Shown piece after piece: positions 27,772 through 34,335 of a stretch of 64,000 nt of DNA. The DNA is from Myxococcus xanthus (GTDB taxonomy: Bacteria > Myxococcota > Myxococcia > Myxococcales > Myxococcaceae): positions 6,490,001 to 6,554,000 of the forward strand of contig NZ_CP017174.1 of the NCBI RefSeq assembly GCF_006402735.1, written 5' to 3'. Positions within the stretch are counted from its first letter, which is position 1, and every line of letters starts with the position of its first letter. A program made the translations under genes and the position numbers. Below the pieces are notes generated by a model, which had not been told where the DNA came from, made no database searches, and saw only the letters and a list, made by a program, of their open reading frames with translations.

Positions 27772-27972
27772 ATGGTTGAGAGCAACATCGTTCTGAAGCC
27801 CGAGGTGGTGACGTTCAAGCAGCTGGATCCCGCGAAGGTGGACGCGCTCCGCGGCCAGCTGAGCATGATCCTGGGCCGTGGCGATTTCGCCACGCTCTCC
27901 GCTCGCGCGGGCGCCGTCGTCGTCAAGGAGCCGCAGGATCACACCAGCCACACGTCTGACGGCTGGTTCTAG
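27772..27972 (+). CDS. RiPP-type precursor peptide 1
   Basis: Peptide of 66 residues with no signal peptide and no Cys. Residues 1-40 form a leader identical to precursor 2 (MVESNIVLKPEVVTFKQLDP at its start; later LRGQLSMILGRGDF). Residues 41-52 are a variable linker. The last 14 residues (EPQDHTSHTSDGWF) are identical to precursor 2 and contain two His-Thr-Ser triplets, the His-Xaa-Ser pattern of substrates linked to HxsB-type radical SAM enzymes. Supporting evidence is the duplication, leader/core organisation, strong ribosome site, terminator directly behind, and four putative modification genes opposite. That it is a modified peptide is inferred. Confidence 0.8.
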   Translation: MVESNIVLKPEVVTFKQLDPAKVDALRGQLSMILGRGDFATLSARAGAVVVKEPQDHTSHTSDGWF

Positions 27973-27978
27973 CAGGTT

Positions 27979-28018
27979 CCTGCTCCCCGGCGCTCATCCC
28001 TGGGCACCGGGGAGCAGG
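27979..28018 (+). terminator. Terminator behind precursor 1
   Basis: CCTGCTCCCCGG (27979-27990) pairs perfectly with CCGGGGAGCAGG (28007-28018), followed by TTGTCTT. It starts 6 bp after the precursor stop. It would make the short precursor transcript the main product. Confidence 0.75.
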
Positions 28019-28042
28019 TTGTCTTGACGCAAGGATTGCCCC

Positions 28043-28163
28043 CTTCCCGCCGCAGGAGCATCACTCGCTCCGAGCCCCGGTGGTGTTCACCTGGATGGGA
28101 TTGGAGACCGGCTCCTCGCCCTCCCCGACCCGCGACCCCTGAGTCAGCCGTACCCGGGTCAAG
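28043..28163 (+). pseudogene. Decayed 5' fragment of the glycosyltransferase gene
   Basis: This stretch aligns with the first ~120 bp of the gene at 28625; the block 28095-28122 matches 28674-28701 with a single difference. The ATG is lost (CCG in its place), small shifts break the frame and a stop appears. It marks the end of the tandem duplication and shows that the ancestral unit included the start of the glycosyltransferase gene. Confidence 0.7.
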
Positions 28164-28282
28164 CGCGCCGAATCTCACGTGTAGCAGTTGTTTCAGCGAA
28201 AACACGTCTACGCCTGGACATTCGTTCGAGGGACGCCGTACTCTTTGGGATCCGAGCCGCTGACATCCACGGGTGTCAGGCT

Positions 28283-28310
28283 CGGCACGTTCGGCGACAA
28301 GCTCGTGCCG
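28283..28310 (+). promoter_or_regulatory. Conserved inverted repeat upstream of precursor 2
   Basis: CGGCACG (28283-28289) and CGTGCCG (28304-28310), the exact counterpart of 27708-27735, at the same distance from the precursor ATG. Confidence 0.5.
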
Positions 28311-28346
28311 CGCGTGTGGTTTGATTCACCTCCCCTGGAGTTCCTC

Positions 28347-28550
28347 ATGGTTGAGAGCAACATCGTTCTGAAGCCCGAGGTGGTGACGTTCAAGCAGCTG
28401 GATCCCGCGAAGGTGGACGCGCTCCGCGGCCAGCTGAGCATGATCCTGGGTCGTGGCGATTTCGCCCAGATCACCGCGCGCGCGGTCGGCCCCGTCAAGG
28501 ACCAGGAGCCGCAGGATCACACCAGCCACACGTCTGACGGCTGGTTCTAG
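28347..28550 (+). CDS. RiPP-type precursor peptide 2
   Basis: Peptide of 67 residues. It shares residues 1-40 with precursor 1 (one synonymous base change in the first ~118 nt) and the 14-residue C-terminus EPQDHTSHTSDGWF (identical to the nucleotide). The linker at 41-53 differs (QITARAVGPVKDQ in place of TLSARAGAVVVK). Hydrophobic and acidic positions in the leader (ESNIVLKPEVV, DPAKVDALRGQL) would suit binding by a PqqD-like recognition element. It is followed by a terminator and then the glycosyltransferase gene. Confidence 0.8.
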   Translation: MVESNIVLKPEVVTFKQLDPAKVDALRGQLSMILGRGDFAQITARAVGPVKDQEPQDHTSHTSDGWF

Positions 28551-28556
28551 CAGGTT

Positions 28557-28596
28557 CCTGCTCCCCGGTGCGCATCCAGGGGCACCTGGGAGCAGG
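28557..28596 (+). terminator. Terminator/attenuator between precursor 2 and the glycosyltransferase gene
   Basis: CCTGCTCCC (28557-28565) pairs with GGGAGCAGG (28588-28596), extendable with one mismatch, followed by TTGTCTT. It lies 28 bp before the glycosyltransferase ATG, so read-through would set a low enzyme-to-precursor ratio. Confidence 0.7.
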
Positions 28597-28624
28597 TTGT
28601 CTTGACGCAAGGATTGCCCCCTCC

Positions 28625-29602
28625 ATGCAGCAAGAACTTCGTTCTGCCCAAGCCCCCGTCGTATTTCACCTGAATGGGATTGGGGACCGGCTCCTCGCCC
28701 TTCCCGCCCTGCGAGCCCTGAGTCAGCTGTACCCGGGTCGAATCAGACTGGTGGGTGCGCCAGGTGATTCAAGCCTGTTCTTCTATCAAGAGCTCGGGCT
28801 CATGAAGATTCACGAGGTCCGCGCGACCACGCAGGGCACGGAGCGGAGCATCGACGCCGAGACGCTCCGGCAGGCGGTGGGAGCCTGCGACTTGTTTGTC
28901 TGTTTCAACACCTGGCACGCGACAGGTGTCTCCGAGCTGCTCGAGGGGTTTCCGGCGGCCACCGAGACGGTGGGCCTGTATCGCCGTTACAAGCAATGGG
29001 TCCGGAGTGAAGAATCCCAGCATTCCGCGGACCGGCTCTTCTCGCTGGCCCAGCAGGTGGATCCCTCCCTGCGGCTGGAGGACTTCGCCCAGGCCCCCGT
29101 GCTGACGGCCGAGGCCACCGAGGCCGCCAGGCACTTTCGTGACAGCGTCCCCGATGGGGCCAAGGTGCTCGCGCTCCATACGGAGACCGGCGCCCGGAAA
29201 CAGTGGCCCGTCGCCCGCTACCGTGCGGTGCTGGATGCCTTCCTGACAGCCCATCCCGAATGGCTCGTGCTCAACGTGGACTACAACGCCACGGAGCTGG
29301 CGCCCATGGTCCATGAGGGCCGCGTGCTGTCCGTCCCAGGCGCCCCACTCGATGTCGCCATGGCGCTGCTCGGCGCCTGTGATGGCTTCCTCGGCATCGA
29401 CTCCTGCATGCTGCACGCGGCGGACTTCTTCCGGCTCCCATCGGTGGGCCTGTTCGGAACGACCTCCCCCCAGCAATGGGGCTTCCGTTTCACTCCGGCC
29501 TTCCGCGAGCCCACCGGGAACGGGAGCATGGACGACATCACCGAGGAAGAAGTCCTCGGCGCGCTCACGGACCTCGCCGCCGGGCGGCTGCGCCCCGCCT
29601 GA
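28625..29602 (+). CDS. Glycosyltransferase family 9-like (heptosyltransferase fold)
   Basis: Protein of 325 residues with a GT-B layout: an N-terminal GIGDRLLALPALRALSQLYP (the GDxLxxxPALR motif of family 9), a middle linker, and a C-terminal domain with LALHTETGARKQWPVARY and GFLGIDSCMLHAADFFRLPSVGLFGTT (sugar-nucleotide binding region). Family 9 enzymes transfer heptose in LPS; in this locus the acceptor could instead be the peptide. It begins 74 bp after precursor 2 and is convergent with the radical SAM gene, 31 bp apart. Start ATG at 28625. Confidence 0.78.
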   Translation: MQQELRSAQAPVVFHLNGIGDRLLALPALRALSQLYPGRIRLVGAPGDSSLFFYQELGLMKIHEVRATTQGTERSIDAETLRQAVGACDLFVCFNTWHATGVSELLEGFPAATETVGLYRRYKQWVRSEESQHSADRLFSLAQQVDPSLRLEDFAQAPVLTAEATEAARHFRDSVPDGAKVLALHTETGARKQWPVARYRAVLDAFLTAHPEWLVLNVDYNATELAPMVHEGRVLSVPGAPLDVAMALLGACDGFLGIDSCMLHAADFFRLPSVGLFGTTSPQQWGFRFTPAFREPTGNGSMDDITEEEVLGALTDLAAGRLRPA

Positions 29603-29633
29603 GCGGCGGCGAGGGCGCCAGCCCCGGCTGGCC

Positions 29634-31139
29634 TCAGCCGCTCTGCACGCTCAGCATCGGCGGCATGGCCTGCGAGGAAGGCTCTGTCGGCAGACCGTTG
29701 GCCATCTCCACCAGGGCGGCGTCCATTCCAGGCATCATCCGCAACAGGGGGATGGGGTCCTCCACGAGCTTGCGCAGGACCCACTCCACCACCGCCAACG
29801 TCTGCAGGCATTCCTCGGACGCATGGGGGCGCGGCGTCGCGTCCCCGGTCCGGGCATAGTCGAGCACCGGCAGCACGCCGCAGTAGGGATTGAAGGCGCA
29901 CTCGCGGCACTGCGGGTCACGATCGCGCAGCGACAGGTTCATGGACCGGAACGTGGCCTTGTTGCGGATGAGCGCGTCATAGGTCGTCCCCTTCACGTTG
30001 CCCAAGCCGAACTCGGAGCGCATCGAACGGGCTTCGTCCGACGGCAGGATTTCGCCGTCATGGTCATAGGTGATGGCCGAACCGAAGTCCCCCACCGGGT
30101 TGCGCCAGTCCACGAAGCCCGTATCCGTCGACTGGAGAATCTTGGCCAGGACGACCCGGACCACGCGCTCGGAGTAGTTCTCGTTCTCCTGGCGGTTCTT
30201 CTCGTAGATGTAATCGAGCGCGTCCAGGTAGTAGTGGAGGAAGTCCTGGATGTCGAAGGGCAGCTTCTCCTTGCGGGCGTTGCCCAGGGCCTTGAGCTTC
30301 AGGATGGCGAGGTCCTTGAAGCCCTCCGAATGATAGAAGTCGATGGTGCGCTTCAACTCCTTGGCGTTGGAGGCCCCCACCACGCACAGGGGCGACGCGC
30401 TGAGCACGCCGGGGAATCGGTCGCGGAAGTGGGTCAACCGCTCCATGACCTTGCGGAAGCTGCCCGCCCCGCTCCGCGTGACTCGGAATGAGTCGTGAAT
30501 GTCCTCGGGACCGTTCAACGAATACGACACGTTGATGCGGTTCTCCTTGCAGTACGCGATGTGCTCGTCGGTGGCGACCATGAGGTTGCTCACCACGGAG
30601 AAGCGGAGCCGCTTGCCCACGGCTTCGTTCTGCCTGCGGGCCTCCTCGACGAAGTACTTCATGCCCTCGAAGTTCAAGAAGGGCTCGCCGCCCTGGAACT
30701 CGAAGCCCAGGAAGGGGGCCGGAGAGCCGAGCGCGAAGCGGATGATGGCATCCGCGACGTCGGGCTGCATGTCGAAGCGCTTGGAATCCGCGGAGATGTT
30801 CTCCGGGTTCATGTGGCAGTAGGTGCAGTTGAGGTTGCACCGCTTGGACAGCACGACGATATGGAGCCCCGGCCCCGCGTAGGTCCGGTCATGCCAGCGC
30901 TTGAGGTCCTCCAGCACGCGCGACGAGTTCTGCGCGGTGATGAGGTGGCTGGTCTGCTCGAGCCGCTCGAACAGGGCCTCATCCATGGAGATTTCGTCGA
31001 GCTGGGCATTCTCCGCGCCGGACAGCAGCTGCATGGCGCCCGTCCGGGACAGCCGCACGAAGTGGTCCGGGCCCACCTGCTTCGCGGGGAAGAAGTTGGG
31101 CAGCCACTCGTCGCGATAACGCAACCCTGGGACCCTCAT
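29634..31139 (-). CDS. Radical SAM/SPASM peptide maturase, HxsB-like
   Basis: Protein of 501 residues. An N-terminal ~90-residue region resembles the leader-binding part of peptide maturases. The radical SAM cluster motif is CNLNCTYC (Cys101, 105, 108), then FQGGEPFLNF. A SPASM-like C-terminus has Cys411, Cys414 and Cys420 (CRECAFNPYCGVLPVLDY) and Cys444 for auxiliary clusters. The spacing and the CRECxxxPYCGxxPVxxY block are those I associate with HxsB of the His-Xaa-Ser system, matching the HTSHTS core of the precursors. The ATG overlaps the upstream gene by 4 bp. Last gene of the four-gene operon. Confidence 0.85.
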   Translation of the reverse strand: MRVPGLRYRDEWLPNFFPAKQVGPDHFVRLSRTGAMQLLSGAENAQLDEISMDEALFERLEQTSHLITAQNSSRVLEDLKRWHDRTYAGPGLHIVVLSKRCNLNCTYCHMNPENISADSKRFDMQPDVADAIIRFALGSPAPFLGFEFQGGEPFLNFEGMKYFVEEARRQNEAVGKRLRFSVVSNLMVATDEHIAYCKENRINVSYSLNGPEDIHDSFRVTRSGAGSFRKVMERLTHFRDRFPGVLSASPLCVVGASNAKELKRTIDFYHSEGFKDLAILKLKALGNARKEKLPFDIQDFLHYYLDALDYIYEKNRQENENYSERVVRVVLAKILQSTDTGFVDWRNPVGDFGSAITYDHDGEILPSDEARSMRSEFGLGNVKGTTYDALIRNKATFRSMNLSLRDRDPQCRECAFNPYCGVLPVLDYARTGDATPRPHASEECLQTLAVVEWVLRKLVEDPIPLLRMMPGMDAALVEMANGLPTEPSSQAMPPMLSVQSG

Positions 31140-32557
31140 GCGGCACCTCCGGCGTGCTGGGTATAGCGGGCCGCGAGCACTGCCGTCTCGCGCCAGTCCA
31201 TGTATGTCTCGGCGTCATTCACCACGGGGCCGCTGGCGGCCACCCGCGAGAAGTGCTGCTTCATCCAGGCATCGAAGGCCTGGTCCATGTCCGCATCCGC
31301 GACGCGCTCGATGAGCGGGTGCTGCTCGCTCAGGGCCTGGGCCATCTGCGCGAGGAGCACGCGCCCTGCGGGCGTGGGACGCTCGAAGTCCAGGAGGGTC
31401 CGGAAGGAGAGCAGGTTGCAGCGGTGTGATTTGAGCAACTGGAAGCGCCACTCCCGCTGCTTGAACTCGGGCCTGTCCAGCGCCAGCAGCCGGAGCCGGT
31501 TCACCGCCAGGAAGGAGTGCAGGCCCAGATGCAAGCCCCGGAGGGGGCGAGGGTCGGTGCGGTAGGCGGAGACGAACTCGGGACGTGAGTCGTCCCACCG
31601 CCCGAATGCGCGCGAGTCGAGCAGCAGGTACATGCGCTCGTGTTGCAGTTCGTGGACCAGGTCCTCCGCATGCTCCAGGCCGTTGGCCACGCGCGTGAGG
31701 AAGACGGGCGTGCCAGCCCCATACGAGGACGAGCAACGCACGCTTCGGTTCTCCGGGCCCCCCATGTCGACGAGCGCGGGGAGCAACACGCGGGCCCAGT
31801 CGAGCACCTCGGGCCACAGCTCCCTCAGGATGTGGAAGGCCTCCTCCGTGCTTCGCAGCAGGGGCATGGGCCGCCAGGTGCCCGTGCTCCCATCGTCCGG
31901 GATGCCCGCGTGCTCGCGCCGGCCGGTGATGCCGAGCATCTCGCTGTCGTCCAGCACCGGAACGTTCCAGGTCTCGGACCAGGGCAGCGGCTGGATGCTC
32001 ACGGGCGCATCGCCCGTGAGCGGCAGCGGGATGCGCAGCCCGGGGCCGGCGTGCCCCTCGGCGGAGAGCAGACACTCCGCGCCAGAGAAGTGCCACACGA
32101 GGCGCCCCTCGCCGGGGCCGCGCACGTCGAGCCGCTCACCCCGAGGCAGGCAGTAGAGGGTCCGCGGCGTCACGAAGAAGGCTTCGCCGTGGGTCACCTC
32201 TCCCCGCAGCCGCTGGACGATGAGCAGGGACGCGAGGTTGCCCATCAGGCACTGAATCAAGCCAGGCCCGACGACGGCGGGCCCCAGCAAGCGGCCGAGC
32301 AGCACCGTCGTGCTCCAGTGCTCCAGGAACTCGCGCGCCAGCGCCGGCGCGCGCTCGACGAGTTCGAACGCCTCGGAGAGGAGGGACTGGAGCTCCGTGG
32401 CACATCCCCCCAACTTCCCGAGCCGCTCTGGCTGCTGGACCCAGCCCATGAGCAAATCGAGCTGCCCCATCTGCTGCGCACGCAACAGCTCCCGCGCCGA
32501 GGCTTCCGTCTCGGGGGACAACGGCGTCGGGAACGTGAATGCATCTTGGAATTGCAT
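31136..32557 (-). CDS. HExxH-motif putative peptide hydroxylase (aKG-HExxH-like)
   Basis: Protein of 473 residues with a mostly helical N-terminal half and the metal motif HELQH at 302-306 inside EDLVHELQHERMYLLLDS. The long helical C-terminus has H/R-rich motifs (LKSHRCNLLSFRTLL, QHPLIERVADADMDQAF). The arrangement is that of the HEXXH-domain proteins found in RiPP clusters. Recent work on this group treats them as 2-oxoglutarate/iron beta-hydroxylases of peptides rather than proteases. It overlaps the MBL gene by 1 bp and the radical SAM gene by 4 bp. Protease activity cannot be excluded from sequence. Confidence 0.7.
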   Translation of the reverse strand: MQFQDAFTFPTPLSPETEASARELLRAQQMGQLDLLMGWVQQPERLGKLGGCATELQSLLSEAFELVERAPALAREFLEHWSTTVLLGRLLGPAVVGPGLIQCLMGNLASLLIVQRLRGEVTHGEAFFVTPRTLYCLPRGERLDVRGPGEGRLVWHFSGAECLLSAEGHAGPGLRIPLPLTGDAPVSIQPLPWSETWNVPVLDDSEMLGITGRREHAGIPDDGSTGTWRPMPLLRSTEEAFHILRELWPEVLDWARVLLPALVDMGGPENRSVRCSSSYGAGTPVFLTRVANGLEHAEDLVHELQHERMYLLLDSRAFGRWDDSRPEFVSAYRTDPRPLRGLHLGLHSFLAVNRLRLLALDRPEFKQREWRFQLLKSHRCNLLSFRTLLDFERPTPAGRVLLAQMAQALSEQHPLIERVADADMDQAFDAWMKQHFSRVAASGPVVNDAETYMDWRETAVLAARYTQHAGGAA

Positions 32558-34254
32558 CAGTGACTCCAGTCGAGCACCAACGGCGACTCGTGCGTCAGAT
32601 GGGACAGGAACGTGAAGATGGCTGACCGGACGTCGTCGTGAGGCAGGGAGAGGGCCGCGCTCACGTCGCCGACCATCTCGGCGACCGTGCGTCCGTCACA
32701 TTGGTCCAGCAGGAGCGCCTCGAGCGTCGACAGCGGCTGATAGCGGATGCCCGCCGGGCTCGCGTAACAGAGGACCTCGGACGTCTCCGGCGACAGCGGG
32801 CGCGCGTCCAGCAGCCGCGCCAGGTCTCGCGTGACTCGCAGGTGGTAGGGCCCCAACACCGGGCGGCGCTGATGGAGGCTGTCACGCAGGACCGACAGGT
32901 GGCTCGCGCGAAGCGCCTCGGTGCGCTCGTCACGGCGGGCCAGTTCCTTCATCCGGCGTGACATGCACTGAATGTGGAACAGGCCCCGGTCCATCCACAG
33001 GCAGGCCGCCAGGTCCTCCCGCAGCGGATCCTCGAGCGCCGGCTCGCACTGAAGCGCGGCTTCGACAGCGGCGAAGTAGCCAGCATCCATGTCCGTGGGC
33101 TCCGAGACCTTCGACGGGAGGAGCGAGACCAGCCTCGCCGCGAGCTCGAAGGCCTTGCCCTCCACGAGGCAGCGGAGCGTCCGGGGCACCAGGACCGCCG
33201 CGGGGGTCTTGTTGACGGACACCTGGCACCGCTCCAGCAAGTAGCGCAGGTCGCGGGTGGATGCGCGAAGCACTTCCCGGATGGCCTCGAACGGCTCCAG
33301 CCAACGCACGAGGTCGTTGCTGTCTCCCCATCCCCAACGCTGAATGGGTTTGCCCGGGTGATATCCCGTGAAGAAGGTCGTCAACAGGGCCTGAGGGCGC
33401 CGCTGCCCCCGCGCCGGTTCGAAACGACGGCCGGGCTGCAGCAGCGCGCAGCGCTCCAGGACGTGCTCGCCATAGACGAGCCGATAAGGGGGCTTCCAGG
33501 GCAGGAGCGCCGAGTCATGAGCGCGCGTGACCGCGGCGGCCATCCAATGCGCCCGGTCGACCGGGTAGCGCTCCAGGCGGTCTTCCCGCGGCCGCCCCGC
33601 CATGGACAGCGTGCCCCCACAGGTCGCGATACGCGCTGGCTTCAACCAGTCGCAGAACGCGAGCGCTCCCACGGAGTCCATCTGATTCCAGAAGCCCTGC
33701 CACTGGACCGAGGCCCCCGTGGGAACGAAGGCGACATCAACCCGGCCCCGGAAGGCCTCCAGCGCTTCGCGCGTCCGGGGCGAATCCGTCACGTCCACCG
33801 CGTCCAGCGCCAGCACATCCGGCGTCTCCACCAGCAGGGCACATTGCTCCTCGCCCTCCCCGGAGCACTGCGCGGGAAGGATGTGGATGCGCAGGTCCTG
33901 GGCCAGTTCGACGACGTCCCCCTCCAGGAAGGGATGGAGATTGCGAAAGCCCAGCGCCGTGAGAATCGCGCGAGCGCTCGACTCGGGTGCCGCGCCCGGC
34001 TTCGGCCTGTCGAGGAAGTAGAGGGCGACGTCTTCGCGCAGCCCCAACAGGCTGGGTGGATGGAGATGGTCGTCGTGCGCGTGGGAGAAGAAAACCGCGT
34101 CCACCGACGACAGGTCATCGAAGAACCACGCGGGACACGCAGGCTGCCGAAACTCCAGCTCCCGCAGCACCAGCACCGGGTCGATGAGAACCCTCAGAGG
34201 ACCGCGCTGAATGACAAAAGAGGTGTGGCCCAGGTGCTCGATGAAAGTCTGCAC
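32557..34254 (-). CDS. Metallo-beta-lactamase-fold protein with C-terminal PqqD-like (RRE) domain
   Basis: Protein of 565 residues. Residues 1-~260 are an UlaG-like metallo-hydrolase: EHLGHTSFVIQRG then FFSHAHDDHLHP with His58, His60, Asp61, Asp62 and His63. A linker domain of ~200 residues follows. The last ~85 residues (LSTLEALLLDQCDGRTVAEMVGDV, then a helix and FLSHLTHESPLV) have the PqqD winged-helix pattern (LDxCDGxRTVxEI...), the recognition element that binds precursor leaders. The hydrolase could process the leader or hydrolyse an intermediate. It starts 81 bp after the previous gene. The RRE call is by pattern only. Confidence 0.7.
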   Translation of the reverse strand: MQTFIEHLGHTSFVIQRGPLRVLIDPVLVLRELEFRQPACPAWFFDDLSSVDAVFFSHAHDDHLHPPSLLGLREDVALYFLDRPKPGAAPESSARAILTALGFRNLHPFLEGDVVELAQDLRIHILPAQCSGEGEEQCALLVETPDVLALDAVDVTDSPRTREALEAFRGRVDVAFVPTGASVQWQGFWNQMDSVGALAFCDWLKPARIATCGGTLSMAGRPREDRLERYPVDRAHWMAAAVTRAHDSALLPWKPPYRLVYGEHVLERCALLQPGRRFEPARGQRRPQALLTTFFTGYHPGKPIQRWGWGDSNDLVRWLEPFEAIREVLRASTRDLRYLLERCQVSVNKTPAAVLVPRTLRCLVEGKAFELAARLVSLLPSKVSEPTDMDAGYFAAVEAALQCEPALEDPLREDLAACLWMDRGLFHIQCMSRRMKELARRDERTEALRASHLSVLRDSLHQRRPVLGPYHLRVTRDLARLLDARPLSPETSEVLCYASPAGIRYQPLSTLEALLLDQCDGRTVAEMVGDVSAALSLPHDDVRSAIFTFLSHLTHESPLVLDWSH

Positions 34255-34335
34255 AGCCTGCCCATTATGAATATTCAGAATTCAACGTATCAATTCGTAT
34301 CCCCGAGCGTCAATCCAGGCCACGGGGATGGCGAC

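Larger units (their letters stand above)
27617..28163 (+). repeat. Direct repeat copy A: promoter, precursor 1 and glycosyltransferase remnant
   Basis: About 547 bp aligning with 28192-28741 at an offset of 575-579 bp. It holds an upstream region, precursor gene 1, its terminator and a decayed copy of the first ~40 codons of the glycosyltransferase gene. The two copies are separated by about 28 bp. Similarity is near-complete in the precursor leader and 3' end and lower elsewhere. Confidence 0.8.
28192..28741 (+). repeat. Direct repeat copy B: promoter, precursor 2 and start of the glycosyltransferase gene
   Basis: Partner of 27617-28163. Here the 3' part is the intact beginning of the glycosyltransferase gene. 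Codon-level differences between copies are concentrated in the linker region of the precursor and in the glycosyltransferase remnant. Confidence 0.8.

Noticed and set aside
28024..28263. Open frame of 79 codons between the two precursor genes
   Set aside because: It reads through the decayed glycosyltransferase start and the second promoter copy; the frame is an accident of the duplication.
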